Of a stretch of 32,405 nt of DNA, positions 11,059 to 20,171 are shown piece by piece. The notes under the pieces were generated by a model that was not told the DNA's origin, did not search any database, and saw only the letters and a list, made by a program, of their open reading frames with translations. A program made the translations under genes and the position numbers. This DNA is from Plantago elongata. Its lineage: Eukaryota > Streptophyta > Magnoliopsida > Lamiales > Plantaginaceae. Position 1 is the stretch's first letter, and the number at the start of each line of letters is the position of its first letter. The stretch lies in NCBI GenBank assembly GCA_036897095.1, contig JAYMSP010001419.1, positions 1 through 32,405 of the forward strand, written 5' to 3'.

Positions 11059-11285
11059 TAGACAATAATTTTAATTATGAAGTTAAATAATTAATTTAAA
11101 ATACTAGAACAATATTTAATAAAAAAATGTATATTTTATTATATTAGGACGTCATACTACGTTATTATGTGATAGTGTTGCACCACATCGCATTAATAAT
11201 TAATCAACGGATGAGATTGAATCTAAATCTGATTTAATGGTTAAAATAGATGTATTATTGTTAGTACAATGCGACGATACTACTC

Positions 11286-11745
11286 AATAATAATGTTCAT
11301 CTTTTATAAAATAGTAAATAGTAAAGTAGATGACTTTGAACGTACGGATTGAAATGCCAAATGTGAGCAACTTCAATGGGACAGAGGACCACCAAGTGTA
11401 ATTTTTTTTTCATAAAATTAACAAAAATTAAACAATCATTTGAAATAAAATACTCAATCTAAAATGAAATTAATTAATGATCATTAAGAAAAAGTCATAA
11501 TTGAAAAACTCAGCTACTTTAATATTGGATACACAAAATCATATCAATTTTGTCATCAATATAAAATAGTAAACATCAATTGTAACAATTTTACATAGAT
11601 TTACTATAATTATTATGTATAATCTTGAATAAAATGCATTATCTTTTTTATTCTACTTGCATTCTTTTTACTTTGATACATTCTTTACTTTCTAAACCCA
11701 GTGTATAAAACAAAACAAAAGAATCGATTAAATGCTATAAACCAG
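11286..11745. other. Upstream region of the GT47 gene
   Basis: AT-rich, with no gene. It must contain the 5' leader and proximal promoter of the GT47 gene, but I could not single out a TATA box or transcription start with confidence. The right arm of the putative 4.9-kb element ends at its left border, about 460 bases before the ATG. Confidence 0.4.
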
Positions 11746-13173
11746 ATGGAGAAATCAACAATGTCTAGCAAGCAATTCTCGTACAAGCAAATTTACAAAT
11801 ACTTTTTGTTGTTTTTTGTGGGTTGCTTTGCTATTGGTGCATTGATCCAATGCAGCCAATATTCAACACTGGTGTACATACTGCAGACAGTTCAATGCAA
11901 CTCGTGTCATCATCTCTTCCGCCCACAAGTTCCAAATCCCACCAACACAAGCATCGATTTATGTTCAGGTCGTTACGTTTACATGTACAATCTTCCTAGT
12001 AGATTCAATGAAGATGTCATAAAAAATTGTTCATCCCTCATCAAATGGTTTGACATGTGCTCCGCTATTACCAACTCTGGACTAGGCCCTCTCGTGTCGC
12101 ATACACAGGGTATAATACAAAACCGGAGTTGGTTCGAGACCAATCAGTTTACCTTGGAGCAGATTTTCCATCAGAGGATCAAGGATTACGAATGCCTGAC
12201 CAATGATTCGTCGTTGGCATCAGCAATATTCGTCCCATTTTATGCTGGATTAGACATTGGTCGCCACTTATGGGGCTACAACAACTCAGTGAAAGATGCA
12301 TCTTCCCTTGCCCTGACGCGATGGCTTGCTACAAGGCGTGAATGGAAATGTTTAAATGGAAAAGATCATTTTTTCATTGCAGGTCGTGTAGGTTGGGACT
12401 TTAGAAGGCGAACAGACAATGATTCAGATTGGGGCAGCAAGTTAATGTTGCTTCCGGAAGTGAAAAACATGACAATGCTGACAATCGAATCAAGCTTGAG
12501 GGACGATAATGAGTTTGCAATACCTTATCCTACCTATTTCCATCCCGCGAGTAAGAGGGAGGCATTTGAGTGGCAGAGGAACGTGCTCGATGAGAATAGG
12601 CATTATCTATATTCATTTCTAGGCGCTCGACGTCAAAACATGGAGACATCTATTAGGAACCAAATCATCGACCAATGTTTGAACTCGTCCGAGGCATGTA
12701 GCTTTGTTGATTGCAACGGTACTGTTAATTGCAACGAGCCTGTTGAGGTAATTCGAGTGTTCAAGAACTCAACATTCTGCCTCCAGCCAGGCGGGGACAC
12801 GTACACGAGGAGATCAACGTTCGATTCGATTCTGGCAGGGTGCATTCCAGTGTTTTTTCATCCGGATACTGCTTATAACCAATACAAGTGGCATTTTCCG
12901 GAGAATCATACATCATATTCTGTTTACATACCAGAGGAGTTAGTTAGAGGTGGTGAGGTTAGTGTTGAGAAGATATTGCGCAAATACACAGAGTCGGAGA
13001 TTGTAGGGATGAGAAGGGAAATCAACCGGTTGTTACCAAAGGTCATTTATGGTGTTCCAAAGTCTAGATTGGATGGTCTTGATTTTCAAGATGCATTTGA
13101 TGTATCAGTTAAAAGTGTTATTAGAAGAGTTGAAATTATAAGGAGAGATATGAAAGCGAGTCATTGTGTTTAA
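11746..13173 (+). CDS. GT47 xyloglucan galactosyltransferase, MUR3/KATAMARI1-like
   Basis: Predicted Golgi type II membrane glycosyltransferase of family GT47 (exostosin-like). Relatives add galactose or another sugar from a UDP-sugar to xyloglucan side chains. The protein has 475 residues in one uninterrupted frame, as is usual for this intronless subgroup. The frame is open back to a GTG at 11701, but the first in-frame ATG is 11746. A short N-terminal tail is followed by a hydrophobic anchor (residues about 18-36), a stem, and the GT47 domain (about 73-455). Family motifs include CSGRYVYMYNLPSRF (73-87), ECLTNDSSLASAIFVPFYAG (149-168), PYPTYFHP (260-267) and FCLQPGGDTYTRRSTFDS (344-361) followed by an AGCIPVFFHP block. 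About ten N-glycosylation sequons suit a lumenal enzyme. It is shorter than MUR3 itself (about 600 aa) and closer in size to the shorter paralogues. The sugar, acceptor position and expression cannot be read from sequence. The gene has no obvious lesion. Confidence 0.95.
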   Translation: MEKSTMSSKQFSYKQIYKYFLLFFVGCFAIGALIQCSQYSTLVYILQTVQCNSCHHLFRPQVPNPTNTSIDLCSGRYVYMYNLPSRFNEDVIKNCSSLIKWFDMCSAITNSGLGPLVSHTQGIIQNRSWFETNQFTLEQIFHQRIKDYECLTNDSSLASAIFVPFYAGLDIGRHLWGYNNSVKDASSLALTRWLATRREWKCLNGKDHFFIAGRVGWDFRRRTDNDSDWGSKLMLLPEVKNMTMLTIESSLRDDNEFAIPYPTYFHPASKREAFEWQRNVLDENRHYLYSFLGARRQNMETSIRNQIIDQCLNSSEACSFVDCNGTVNCNEPVEVIRVFKNSTFCLQPGGDTYTRRSTFDSILAGCIPVFFHPDTAYNQYKWHFPENHTSYSVYIPEELVRGGEVSVEKILRKYTESEIVGMRREINRLLPKVIYGVPKSRLDGLDFQDAFDVSVKSVIRRVEIIRRDMKASHCV

Positions 13174-13526
13174 TCACGATGAATAGACATCGTATATATA
13201 ATTGGAAGTTAAATTTGTGTGATGGAATTCTTTTTGGTAAATTTCATTTTTGTCGTACAACACGAAATCATATGTGAAATTGACCCTATCCGTATAAAAC
13301 ATTTCGGGGTTGGTTCTGCTGGACCGTATATAAAACAATAATTATGCATTTTGGCTTATTTGGACGGTGATTTTCCATGAGCCATCGTCTCCTCTTCCTC
13401 CCCCAATAATTTTTTGAAATCTCTGACATTATTTTGTGTTTTCTTTCATTTGTGATAGGTAAATTTAGAGTCCCGTCCTGAACAAACGAATTAAGAGGAT
13501 TTAGACATATCCGAGACGATATCTAT
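13174..13526. other. 3' flank of the GT47 gene
   Basis: This should hold the 3' UTR and polyadenylation region. No specific signal is assigned. No other gene is seen before the Gypsy-type LTR begins. Confidence 0.4.
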
Positions 13527-13804
13527 TGTGAAGGATCGGCCACCGTCTAGGCACATTCTATCCCTCACCATGATGGGTCGCCGCCTAGCCTCATTCTCAC
13601 CCTCACCCGGATGGGCCGACCTTCACCATGAATGGTCTGACCTCCAAAACACTTGGTCTGGCCTCATGTATGGGCCGACCCCCACTCTCCGTAGGTTCAT
13701 CTCCAACAAAATTGTACTATGGAACGTGAGCCAAACACATCGCCAACCTCTGGAACATGTGTCTAAATGTCGCCAAGCCGACCAAACTCTGGCACTAGCA
13801 GAGC

Positions 13805-14012
13805 TGTGTACCTTGGACGAGCGGCGTATCTTTGACAAACGATGTACCTAGCTGAGCGACGTACCTTGGACAAGTGACTTACCTTTGATGAGTGACATAC
13901 CCGAGCTGAACGACTTTTATTGGACGAGCGACGTACCTTTGACAAACGACGTACCCTAGATGGGCCTCATACCTTGGATGAGCGGCGTCCCTAAGCTAAG
14001 TGACGTACCTTC
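13805..14012 (+). repeat. 18-bp tandem array with 54-bp higher-order period
   Basis: About eleven consecutive 18-bp units of the type GACGTACCTTGGACAAGT. The units fall into a repeating trio ending in TTGGACGAGC, TTTGACAAAC and CTAGCTGAGC. Those endings recur every third unit, so the higher-order period is 54 bp over nearly four cycles. One unit is 17 bp. It lies within the Gypsy-type LTR. Confidence 0.75.
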
Positions 14013-14168
14013 ACTCTCCTCATGTTCATTGTTCATACAACTAAATGAACCATTTCATATCAAACTCGGACTTAAGGAATCAAAGACACGCGACTTAACT
14101 ATTAGTTCCCCCCGGCTCCACGAACTTGACTACGGCATTTGAATTATTCATTTTTACCCCACATCATA

Positions 14169-14186
14169 TTGGCACCAAATGTTGGA
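14169..14186 (+). other. Degenerate Gypsy primer-binding site
   Basis: TTGGCACCAAATGTTGGA, two bases after the proposed LTR end ACATCA. It resembles the TTGGCGCC start of common plant Gypsy primer-binding sites, with several changes. Confidence 0.45.
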
Positions 14187-14424
14187 ATCCCTTGGAACGA
14201 AAAGTTATGACACCACTACAAATATATTCTCAGAAGACACTTGGTACAAGACTAAGGCCAATCGCATCCGATGTTGGCCCCTCTAACTATGTTCGAACCT
14301 AAACCTCTATCGGGGCCGGGTCAATCAAAGAAAACCGAATCATTTTCAAACATGGTGAGAGAGAGATGTGAACGAAGCCTCCCTCTCCACCTCAAACAGT
14401 CACACAAGGCGGAATGACGGACCG

Positions 14425-14790
14425 TCCCTCCTGGCCCTTTAAGGACCTCCTACCATCAACTAACCTTGGTCTCACCTTCCCGAGAGGAACCATCGGACCT
14501 AGACAAAAGGACGAGACCGACTGAACAAGTGACGGGCCTCCTACCTTCGACGAACCTAGGTCTCACCTTCCCGGGAGGAGCTGTCAGACCTAGATAGAAG
14601 AACGGGATCGACAAAATAAGTGACGGACCTCCTTACATCGAAGATCCTAGGTCTCACCTTCCGAGAGGTCCCATCAGACCTAGACAAAAGCATGGGACTA
14701 ATAAAACAAGTGATGGAACTCTTAATATCGACGAACCACGGTCCTATAACCTTGAGATGAACTGTCAGACCACGAATGAAGGACGGTAAG
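14425..14790 (+). repeat. Tandem array, unit about 91 bp, four copies
   Basis: The word GGTCTCACCTTCC occurs at 14468, 14559 and 14650, and a degraded copy starts at 14740. Spacings are 91, 91 and 90 bases. Each unit also carries CAGACCTAGA or GGACCTAGAC, and most carry AACAAGTGA or AATAAGTGA. Divergence rises in the last copy. It lies downstream of the Gypsy primer-binding site, in the leader region. Confidence 0.85.
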
Positions 14791-14970
14791 ATTCTTCCCG
14801 ATGTACAACCTCATGAGATCCGAACCCACAAGGCCCAACCATAGATTCCACAATGAAGATCAAGAGAAACCTTCTCAACAAGATAGGATGTGGCCTTATG
14901 GGATCCAACCTGGAGTCCTACCCCCGTGCCATGATCAAGATTGGCCTTTAAGGAGTCATCAATGTTGACG

Positions 14971-15700
14971 TTTGTAAGGAAATATTTGTTTTTTTAATCA
15001 ATTCACCAAAATGACTTATCTTAATTAAAGAAGGTATCTAGTACTCTTAGTTTACTTTAACAGTGTGAAAGAGGAAGTATACTTAGTATGATAGTTTAGC
15101 AAGAAACTCTCATGAGAGTTCGAAAAGTCTTGAGAGTTCTACACTAATAGATTCAGCCGCACAATTAATATACAATAATATACAATTTTCAAATACACAA
15201 AAATTCACAATTTACACACAACGTCGCATAATTAATATACAATATTGTAGGACTCTCACAAAAACTTGAATTTTACAAGTTTTTGTATAGTTTAGCATAT
15301 CTTGTATAGGATGTTAGATCTTTAAGTGTAATTTGTATATTCTTGAAGAAGACCAAGAAGAAGGCATCCAATAGAAGACCTCAACTTGCTGAAGACTTGA
15401 AGACTGCACAAGATTACTGAAGACCAATGTTTTATGCCTCAGAAACTTGATGCTGAAGGATACTTGGTTAAAACGATGTTTACGGGAGAAACTATGTTTT
15501 ACTCTAGTTTCTGTGAGGCTAATTGTTTTCTGATAGTGATGTGCATTGCCTCAAACAAAGTGTATTGTTTCGTTGGCATAACAGGACAAAAGATAGTACA
15601 GTGCATTTAATGCAGATACAAAACACTCTATTCGAAAGTGATATCTCTGACATAAATTAAGGAGTCAAAATTTTTGATTGTACTATCAACCGATGTATTA
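14971..15700. other. Intergenic with small palindromes, no gene
   Basis: Contains a perfect 16-bp palindrome AACTCTCATGAGAGTT (15105-15120). A perfect hairpin has stem CAAAAACTTG (15259-15268) and its complement 15276-15285 with a 7-base loop. A roughly 67-bp direct duplication is marked by AATTAATATACAATA near 15164 and 15231. A GAAGA-rich part (15345-15430) may be a decayed LTR fragment, but I cannot identify it. Confidence 0.45.
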
Positions 15701-15709
15701 TGGTTTAAA
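15701..15709 (+). repeat. 9-bp target-site duplication, left copy
   Basis: TGGTTTAAA, matching TGATTTAAA at 16746-16754 at 8 of 9 positions. Confidence 0.75.
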
Positions 15710-16745
15710 GAGAATATTTTTTCCACCAAAACCTTTTTCAACTTTTTGAGTTTACCCCATTTTTTTTCGCAATCGACACCAATAACTTTCAAAAAATATT
15801 GGCCTTACACAAAGGTTGGATGGCCGTTAACTTACCATTAAATTATTTTTACATCACACCAAAACCTTTTGAAAAAAATTTCTTCACCACCAAAACTTTT
15901 CTATATAGTTATAATTTATTTATTTTGAAATTTTTGAAATTTTATTTCTACAAAAAAGAACATACGAAGTGTTCCGAAAAACATGAATTACAATCCGAGT
16001 CACAAATTAAACAACGACGACACTTTATTTTACAAACCAAACACACTTTCTTAACTTTTTTGATAAATATAACAATAAGTTTCTTTTATGATATATATAA
16101 CAATGACATATTGCATTAGTATCTTGTGAATGTGAAATTTCATATTACAAGGATAAAAAATGATAAAATTTATTTGTATATTAATTGAAATACATATATT
16201 TTCTCCTATCCATAAAACTAATTTTTCGAACTCTCTTTACATTCCATCTCTCAATTAGTTGCTTCAATAAAATTACAAATATGAAGGCACAAAGTATGTA
16301 CGCTCGTTCCACAAATATATACATAGCTTTGTGTCATTTTTAGATCCAAACACATGAATATACGCAATTGACCCTGGACGCATATGCAGTTCTTTAAATC
16401 TCTACACTGAACCAACAATTTATATGAAGAATTTGATTGTGAAAGGCCAAAGTCATGGCAAAAACGATGCATATTCCTCCCGCCACTAGTCTAGAAACCC
16501 CAAAATATTCATACGGACATATTTTGATTATTTAAATCAATTAAGAAAGGTTCTGGTGTGATTTAAAAATCTAGAAAAGGTTTTGGTAGCGGGTGTAAAT
16601 TTCTGAAAAGGTTTGGTGGGATTTAAAATATAAATTTAACGGACGTCAAGTTATGAAAAGTTATTGGTGTCGATTGTGAAAAAAAAAAAAGAATATAGAG
16701 TAAACTCAAAAAGTCGAAAAAGTTGGTGCAAAATAAAATTTTCTC
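15710..16745. mobile_element. Mutator-like foldback MITE, 1036 bp
   Basis: The terminal sequence GAGAATATTTT on the left pairs with GAGAAAATTTT read inward from the right. Plant Mutator-like elements often begin with GAGAAAAT. The arms are long, about 200 bases each (15710-15910 and 16545-16745). They share CTTTTTGAGTTTAC and an exact 20-base word starting CAATCGACACC (15770-15789; inverted at 16657-16676). They are flanked by a 9-bp duplication (8 of 9 matching), the Mutator target-site length. The middle has no transposase; an open frame at 15799-16119 is AT-rich noise. It is therefore a non-autonomous MULE-type element. Confidence 0.85.
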
Positions 16746-16754
16746 TGATTTAAA
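16746..16754 (+). repeat. 9-bp target-site duplication, right copy
   Basis: TGATTTAAA, one mismatch from 15701-15709. Confidence 0.75.
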
Positions 16755-18646
16755 TATCAATAGCCTAACATGTAATAATTCAAACGGCTTGATTTTCACC
16801 TATAAATATCACTACATAGTATGCTTGAAATACACACTTCGACTCTGAACTTTTAAAAGTTACTAGTTAATTTAAAACATCCAAACCTTCTACATACTTA
16901 CTCTTATGCTTACAGTTGTAATTATGATTGGAATTCAGCAGGAAAGTTTCTAAAACAAGTCATCCTAGTTGGCGTCGCTGAAGCTGAGAAAAAACTACCT
17001 CATCTTCGTTGGACGACACTATCACCAATTGATCAACATATTACCTTGCCCAAAATCCACAAAATGAAGAACTCAATTGTATGTAGAAGTTGAGGAGCAT
17101 ATAAAAAAATGCAGTGTGACAAAATACATGAATTAATCACTTCAATATTGAATTGGAAGTCACACTACCCTTAGAAAAGTGCATAACATAAAGAAGGACA
17201 ATTAATCCCCATAAATAAAATTTTGTCGGTGTTTAAAAAATCCTAAAATTTATATATAAAAAAAAAGATAAGATCAACTCATAACTTGTTGAAAACTTCA
17301 TTGTAAATTACATTTGTTATCTTGTAATATGTGTTACCATTACGTTGTAAATGACTACCTTTAATCCATTTTGGGTGGCTCATCATTCTCATCATAGGGA
17401 TAAATATTTTTTACACGCATTGATTCAATATATCAATTTTGCTTCGATGATAAACTTTTGTGATTAGTAACTATAAACCTTGTTCCATTGTACAACTTGA
17501 GAATTTGATTAATATTCCACAAAAGCATTACCATGCACCATCCTTCAGTATGATCCTAAGTTTACAATTCAGAATAATTAATTTGTAGAGAAACTATGGT
17601 AAAAAAATATGTTTAAGACCGTTCTCAAAGTTTTCTTCCCTATAAATGTTATATGCGCTCAAATATTCAACGAAATTCTTGGACATCTTGGATATGTTAA
17701 ATTGATTTATATCATCAAATATTTAAATAAAAATTATGTTTCTTACCCCTTAAATTGAGCCAATTACATATTCATCCCTTATATTCAAACAATTACAGAT
17801 ACACCCAAAATCTCATTTATTTTTAGTTGACCGTAAATAAAATAAAAATAAAATAAAATTAATTGGACTTTGTTACGATTTACAATCTTCTATTTATTGC
17901 ACATTTAACTCTAATGTTTTATTAATTACAACAATGACTCATATTATTGTAAACTAAACCTCAACCAAATTTATTTTAAAGTGTACCTAATTCCTTTCCT
18001 TCTTCCTCCTTCCTTATCGTCTTAAAAACTTCGAACTCCAACAACAAATCCGGTAATCTCGGTCGAAATTTAAACTCTGACGGAGGTCAAACTACTACTC
18101 ATGTAACTTAAACGGATCCAATTGAAGTGGTAAACAACTCTTATCAGAGAGTTGTTGTTTGCATGTCTAATCGTTATATGACAATTTCACACAAAATTTA
18201 AATTGGTTGTTATTAAATGTGGGATTAGCTATATAGTATGTAAATTTACTGTGATGGGATTGTTGAGTAACATTTGTTGATTGTCATTTGATAATATTTT
18301 TCATGTTTTGTTCCACACACTCAGGCCTCGACATGATGTGTATGGAATAATATTTTTATAAGGTGTTACAAAAAAAAAATCACAAATCGCCATAGACTTG
18401 TCACTTTATATCCCCTAATATACCCTCCATCACTAAATAAGAGGCCTATAGTTTCATATGCATCCTTGTGATATTTTGAACAACATATTCAATGACATTA
18501 CCGAAACCTTGTTTGTTTGTTTACATACATATAATATTTTATGTTCAGTTTTTCAACAATGATATCGGGTAATTTTAGCATAAGTCAGCTTCCGAGGATT
18601 TATTTTGTTCAACTCGAACAAATGCGAAAATTGCACTTGTTTGACA
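16755..18646. other. Intergenic, nothing recognised
   Basis: AT-rich DNA with no supported gene, RNA gene or bounded element. The short frames are not gene-like. Confidence 0.4.
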
Positions 18647-18651
18647 TTGGC
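18647..18651 (+). repeat. 5-bp TSD of the TRIM-like element, left
   Basis: TTGGC, identical to 19126-19130. Confidence 0.75.
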
Positions 18652-19125
18652 TGTAACGACCTGACCACTAATGGGCCAAGACCCCAGCCATTGAGCCGGC
18701 GAGGTTACTCATGATTGTCCTAGACACATCTGATTGGTATGATATTGTCCCCTTGATCGGAGCTCCAAGGATTTGCTTTTGGAATCCCAAAAGGCTTCAT
18801 ACAATAGAAGAGTGGTGGTCTACATATATACCATTTATCCATTTCACTCTTAATCAATGTGGGATGTTGTTTATTACAATCTACCCTCTTAAATTTTCGA
18901 CGTCCCCGTCGAGCTTTCTTAGGGGTTTATAGTCTGTTCCAAGACCAACCATCCGTGAACACTTTACCTCGCATAGCACTTAGTTCCTGCAGTTCTGGAT
19001 AGTCCCACCCATATATCAATTATAACGACCTGACCACTAATGGGTCGGGACTCGGCCTGTTGAGCAACCAAGGTTACTCATTACTGTATCACACACTCTC
19101 AATCGATGTGAGATTGAGTATTACA
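18652..19125 (-). mobile_element. TRIM-like miniature LTR retrotransposon
   Basis: A 474-bp element with TG...CA ends and a perfect 5-bp duplication TTGGC. Plus-strand order: LTR copy 18652-18878 (TGTAACGACCTGACC...ATTACA), a 142-bp internal part, and a second LTR copy 19021-19125. The second copy has lost about 120 internal bases. A degraded CATATATCAAT just before the second copy is the position where the complement of the TGGTATCAGAGC primer-binding site sits in this widespread plant repeat family. That places the coding sense on the minus strand. The internal wording (GATATTGTCC, CAATGTGGGAT) matches that family. There is no coding capacity. Confidence 0.75.
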
Positions 19126-19130
19126 TTGGC
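19126..19130 (+). repeat. 5-bp TSD of the TRIM-like element, right
   Basis: TTGGC, identical to 18647-18651. Confidence 0.75.
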
Positions 19131-19240
19131 ATTGTTGATGACATGTGGCACACACCCACCATTTTTTAAAGGAACAAACTGCTCATTCTTTAAATGAAAT
19201 AACAATCGCTTGACAACATAAATCTTATAATTCAGTGGAG

Positions 19241-19245
19241 ATTCT
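19241..19245 (+). repeat. 5-bp TSD of the copia element, left
   Basis: ATTCT, identical to 30066-30070. Confidence 0.9.
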
Positions 19246-19301
19246 TGTGAGTGTGAGTTTTTCTGTGAGTGTACTAGTTACACTTCGGAATTTACTATCC
19301 A

Positions 19302-19316
19302 GTGTACTTAGTACAC
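19302..19316 (+). promoter_or_regulatory. LTR palindrome GTGTAC-TTA-GTACAC
   Basis: Perfect 6-bp arms around a 3-base centre, conserved in the 3' LTR at 28297-28311. A second GTGTACTAGTTACAC-type element lies just upstream (19269-19283). Sirevirus LTRs are known to carry clustered palindromes in the upstream part of the LTR; a role as transcription-factor sites is inferred. Confidence 0.5.
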
Positions 19317-19638
19317 CAGTACAAGTACATCAACTACACTAGATATATAACTCACACTCCAAGTCCTAATCGAACTTGACTTCGATTACTACTAATATAG
19401 TTTTTATCTTTATTCAACTAACATAACAAGTTTCGTAGTAGTGTATGTCTATTGTGTGCAGGAAATCGAGACATAAGGGAGCTTAGAATTTAAAGGAGAC
19501 GACAAGTCGAAGAATGCTAGGACAAGGACATGTATATCAACATGATAAGAAGAGATCGACTAAGAATTCGAAGATTGACAGGAATCATAACACAAGTCAA
19601 TGTAGGAGTCTTCCTATATGAAGTTGGCTTCAAGAATC

Positions 19639-19646
19639 TATATAAA
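19639..19646 (+). promoter_or_regulatory. LTR TATA box
   Basis: TATATAAA within CTATATAAAGGGC, about three eighths into the 5' LTR, a plausible U3 core promoter. In the 3' LTR the same place reads TATATATAGGGC (about 29600-29610). Confidence 0.6.
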
Positions 19647-20116
19647 GGGCATCTACATTGAAGACAAAACTACATCTTTCAAGCAAGCCATTCCCATAGC
19701 ATATTTGTTGCACATATTTTGTCATCAACCTTTTCCAAGTTTTATCTAGTGATTAGTCCAGTGATTAAGAGCTAGATTAGTACGGTTCACTCCTTACATC
19801 TACTTGGTTGTTTTTCATCTAGTTGTATTCCTAGAATAGATTTAGAGTAGTAACCTTGTATAATTATTTGTTCATTCATATGGTGGATACTTTCGCCTTG
19901 AGGCTCGGTGGGTTATCGACATAGATAACCTGCTAGAAACTTATATCTTGTTCTAGTTTATTTCCGTTGTCTTTCTGATTTATATAGTTTATGTCGAAGA
20001 CTTATGGTGTATTGGATATACTCTTCACTGTTTACAACAGAAGAGTATAGGCTAACACATAGTTGAGTTGTGATAGTTGTCAAAGTATTAAATCCCGATC
20101 CTCATACTATTTCAAT

Positions 20117-20130
20117 TGCTATCAGAGCCA
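20117..20130 (+). other. Primer-binding site, tRNA-iMet type
   Basis: TGCTATCAGAGCCA, two bases after the LTR end. It matches the usual TGGTATCAGAGC site complementary to initiator tRNA-Met, with the third base changed from G to C. Confidence 0.8.
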
Positions 20131-20171
20131 AACGCCTCCATATTGGTGTTTGGATTTGATACACTTGAGAG

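Larger units (their letters stand above)
6398..11285. mobile_element. Putative 4.9-kb non-autonomous element bounded by inverted arms
   Basis: The end motif at 6398-6432 (AGTACTACGTCGCACTG...) reappears inverted at 11251-11285 with about 8 differences in 35 positions. Going inward, both arms then show an AT-rich block, a CCACC/CCGG tract (6582-6675; 10870-11058 on the opposite strand), and a GCTACAA...ATGTTGC.GC.TC unit (6808-6835; about 10640-10690 inverted). The same order on both sides argues for homologous long terminal arms, as in Mutator-like or foldback elements. There is no transposase frame inside, and two hAT pieces are inserted in it. No TSD was recognised, so class and exact ends are inferred. 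Confidence 0.4.
13527..14970 (+). mobile_element. Ty3/Gypsy fragment: LTR plus start of internal region
   Basis: A markedly more GC-rich block than its surroundings. The LTR probably runs from TGTGAAGGATCGGCC (13527) to ACATCA (14166). Two bases later TTGGCACC (14169-14176), followed by a TGTTGGAATCCC word, resembles a degenerate TTGGCGCC-type primer-binding site as used by many plant Gypsy elements. Downstream is a leader-like region with a 91-bp tandem array but no gag frame. No second LTR copy occurs in the window, so the element is truncated. The open frames here (for example 13528-13851) are repeat artefacts. Confidence 0.55.
19246..20114 (+). repeat. 5' LTR of the copia element, 869 bp
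   Basis: Runs from TGTGAGTG to ATTTCA. It aligns along its whole length with the 3' LTR (28241-30065 minus the hAT insertion and its duplication, about 860 bp). A palindrome-rich segment lies at its start and a TATA box at 19639. It is followed by two bases and the primer-binding site. Confidence 0.92.

Noticed and set aside
13528..13851. Open frame of 107 codons in the Gypsy LTR
   Set aside because: It runs into the 18-bp tandem array and has no domain; GC-rich repeats are often open by chance.
15799..16119. 106-codon open frame in the MULE-type MITE
   Set aside because: F/K/N-rich translation of AT-rich DNA that begins inside an inverted arm; no transposase features.
16755..18646. Possible gene between the MULE-type MITE and the TRIM
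   Set aside because: No open frame with domain similarity, no splice-consistent exon series and no RNA gene signature could be found by eye.
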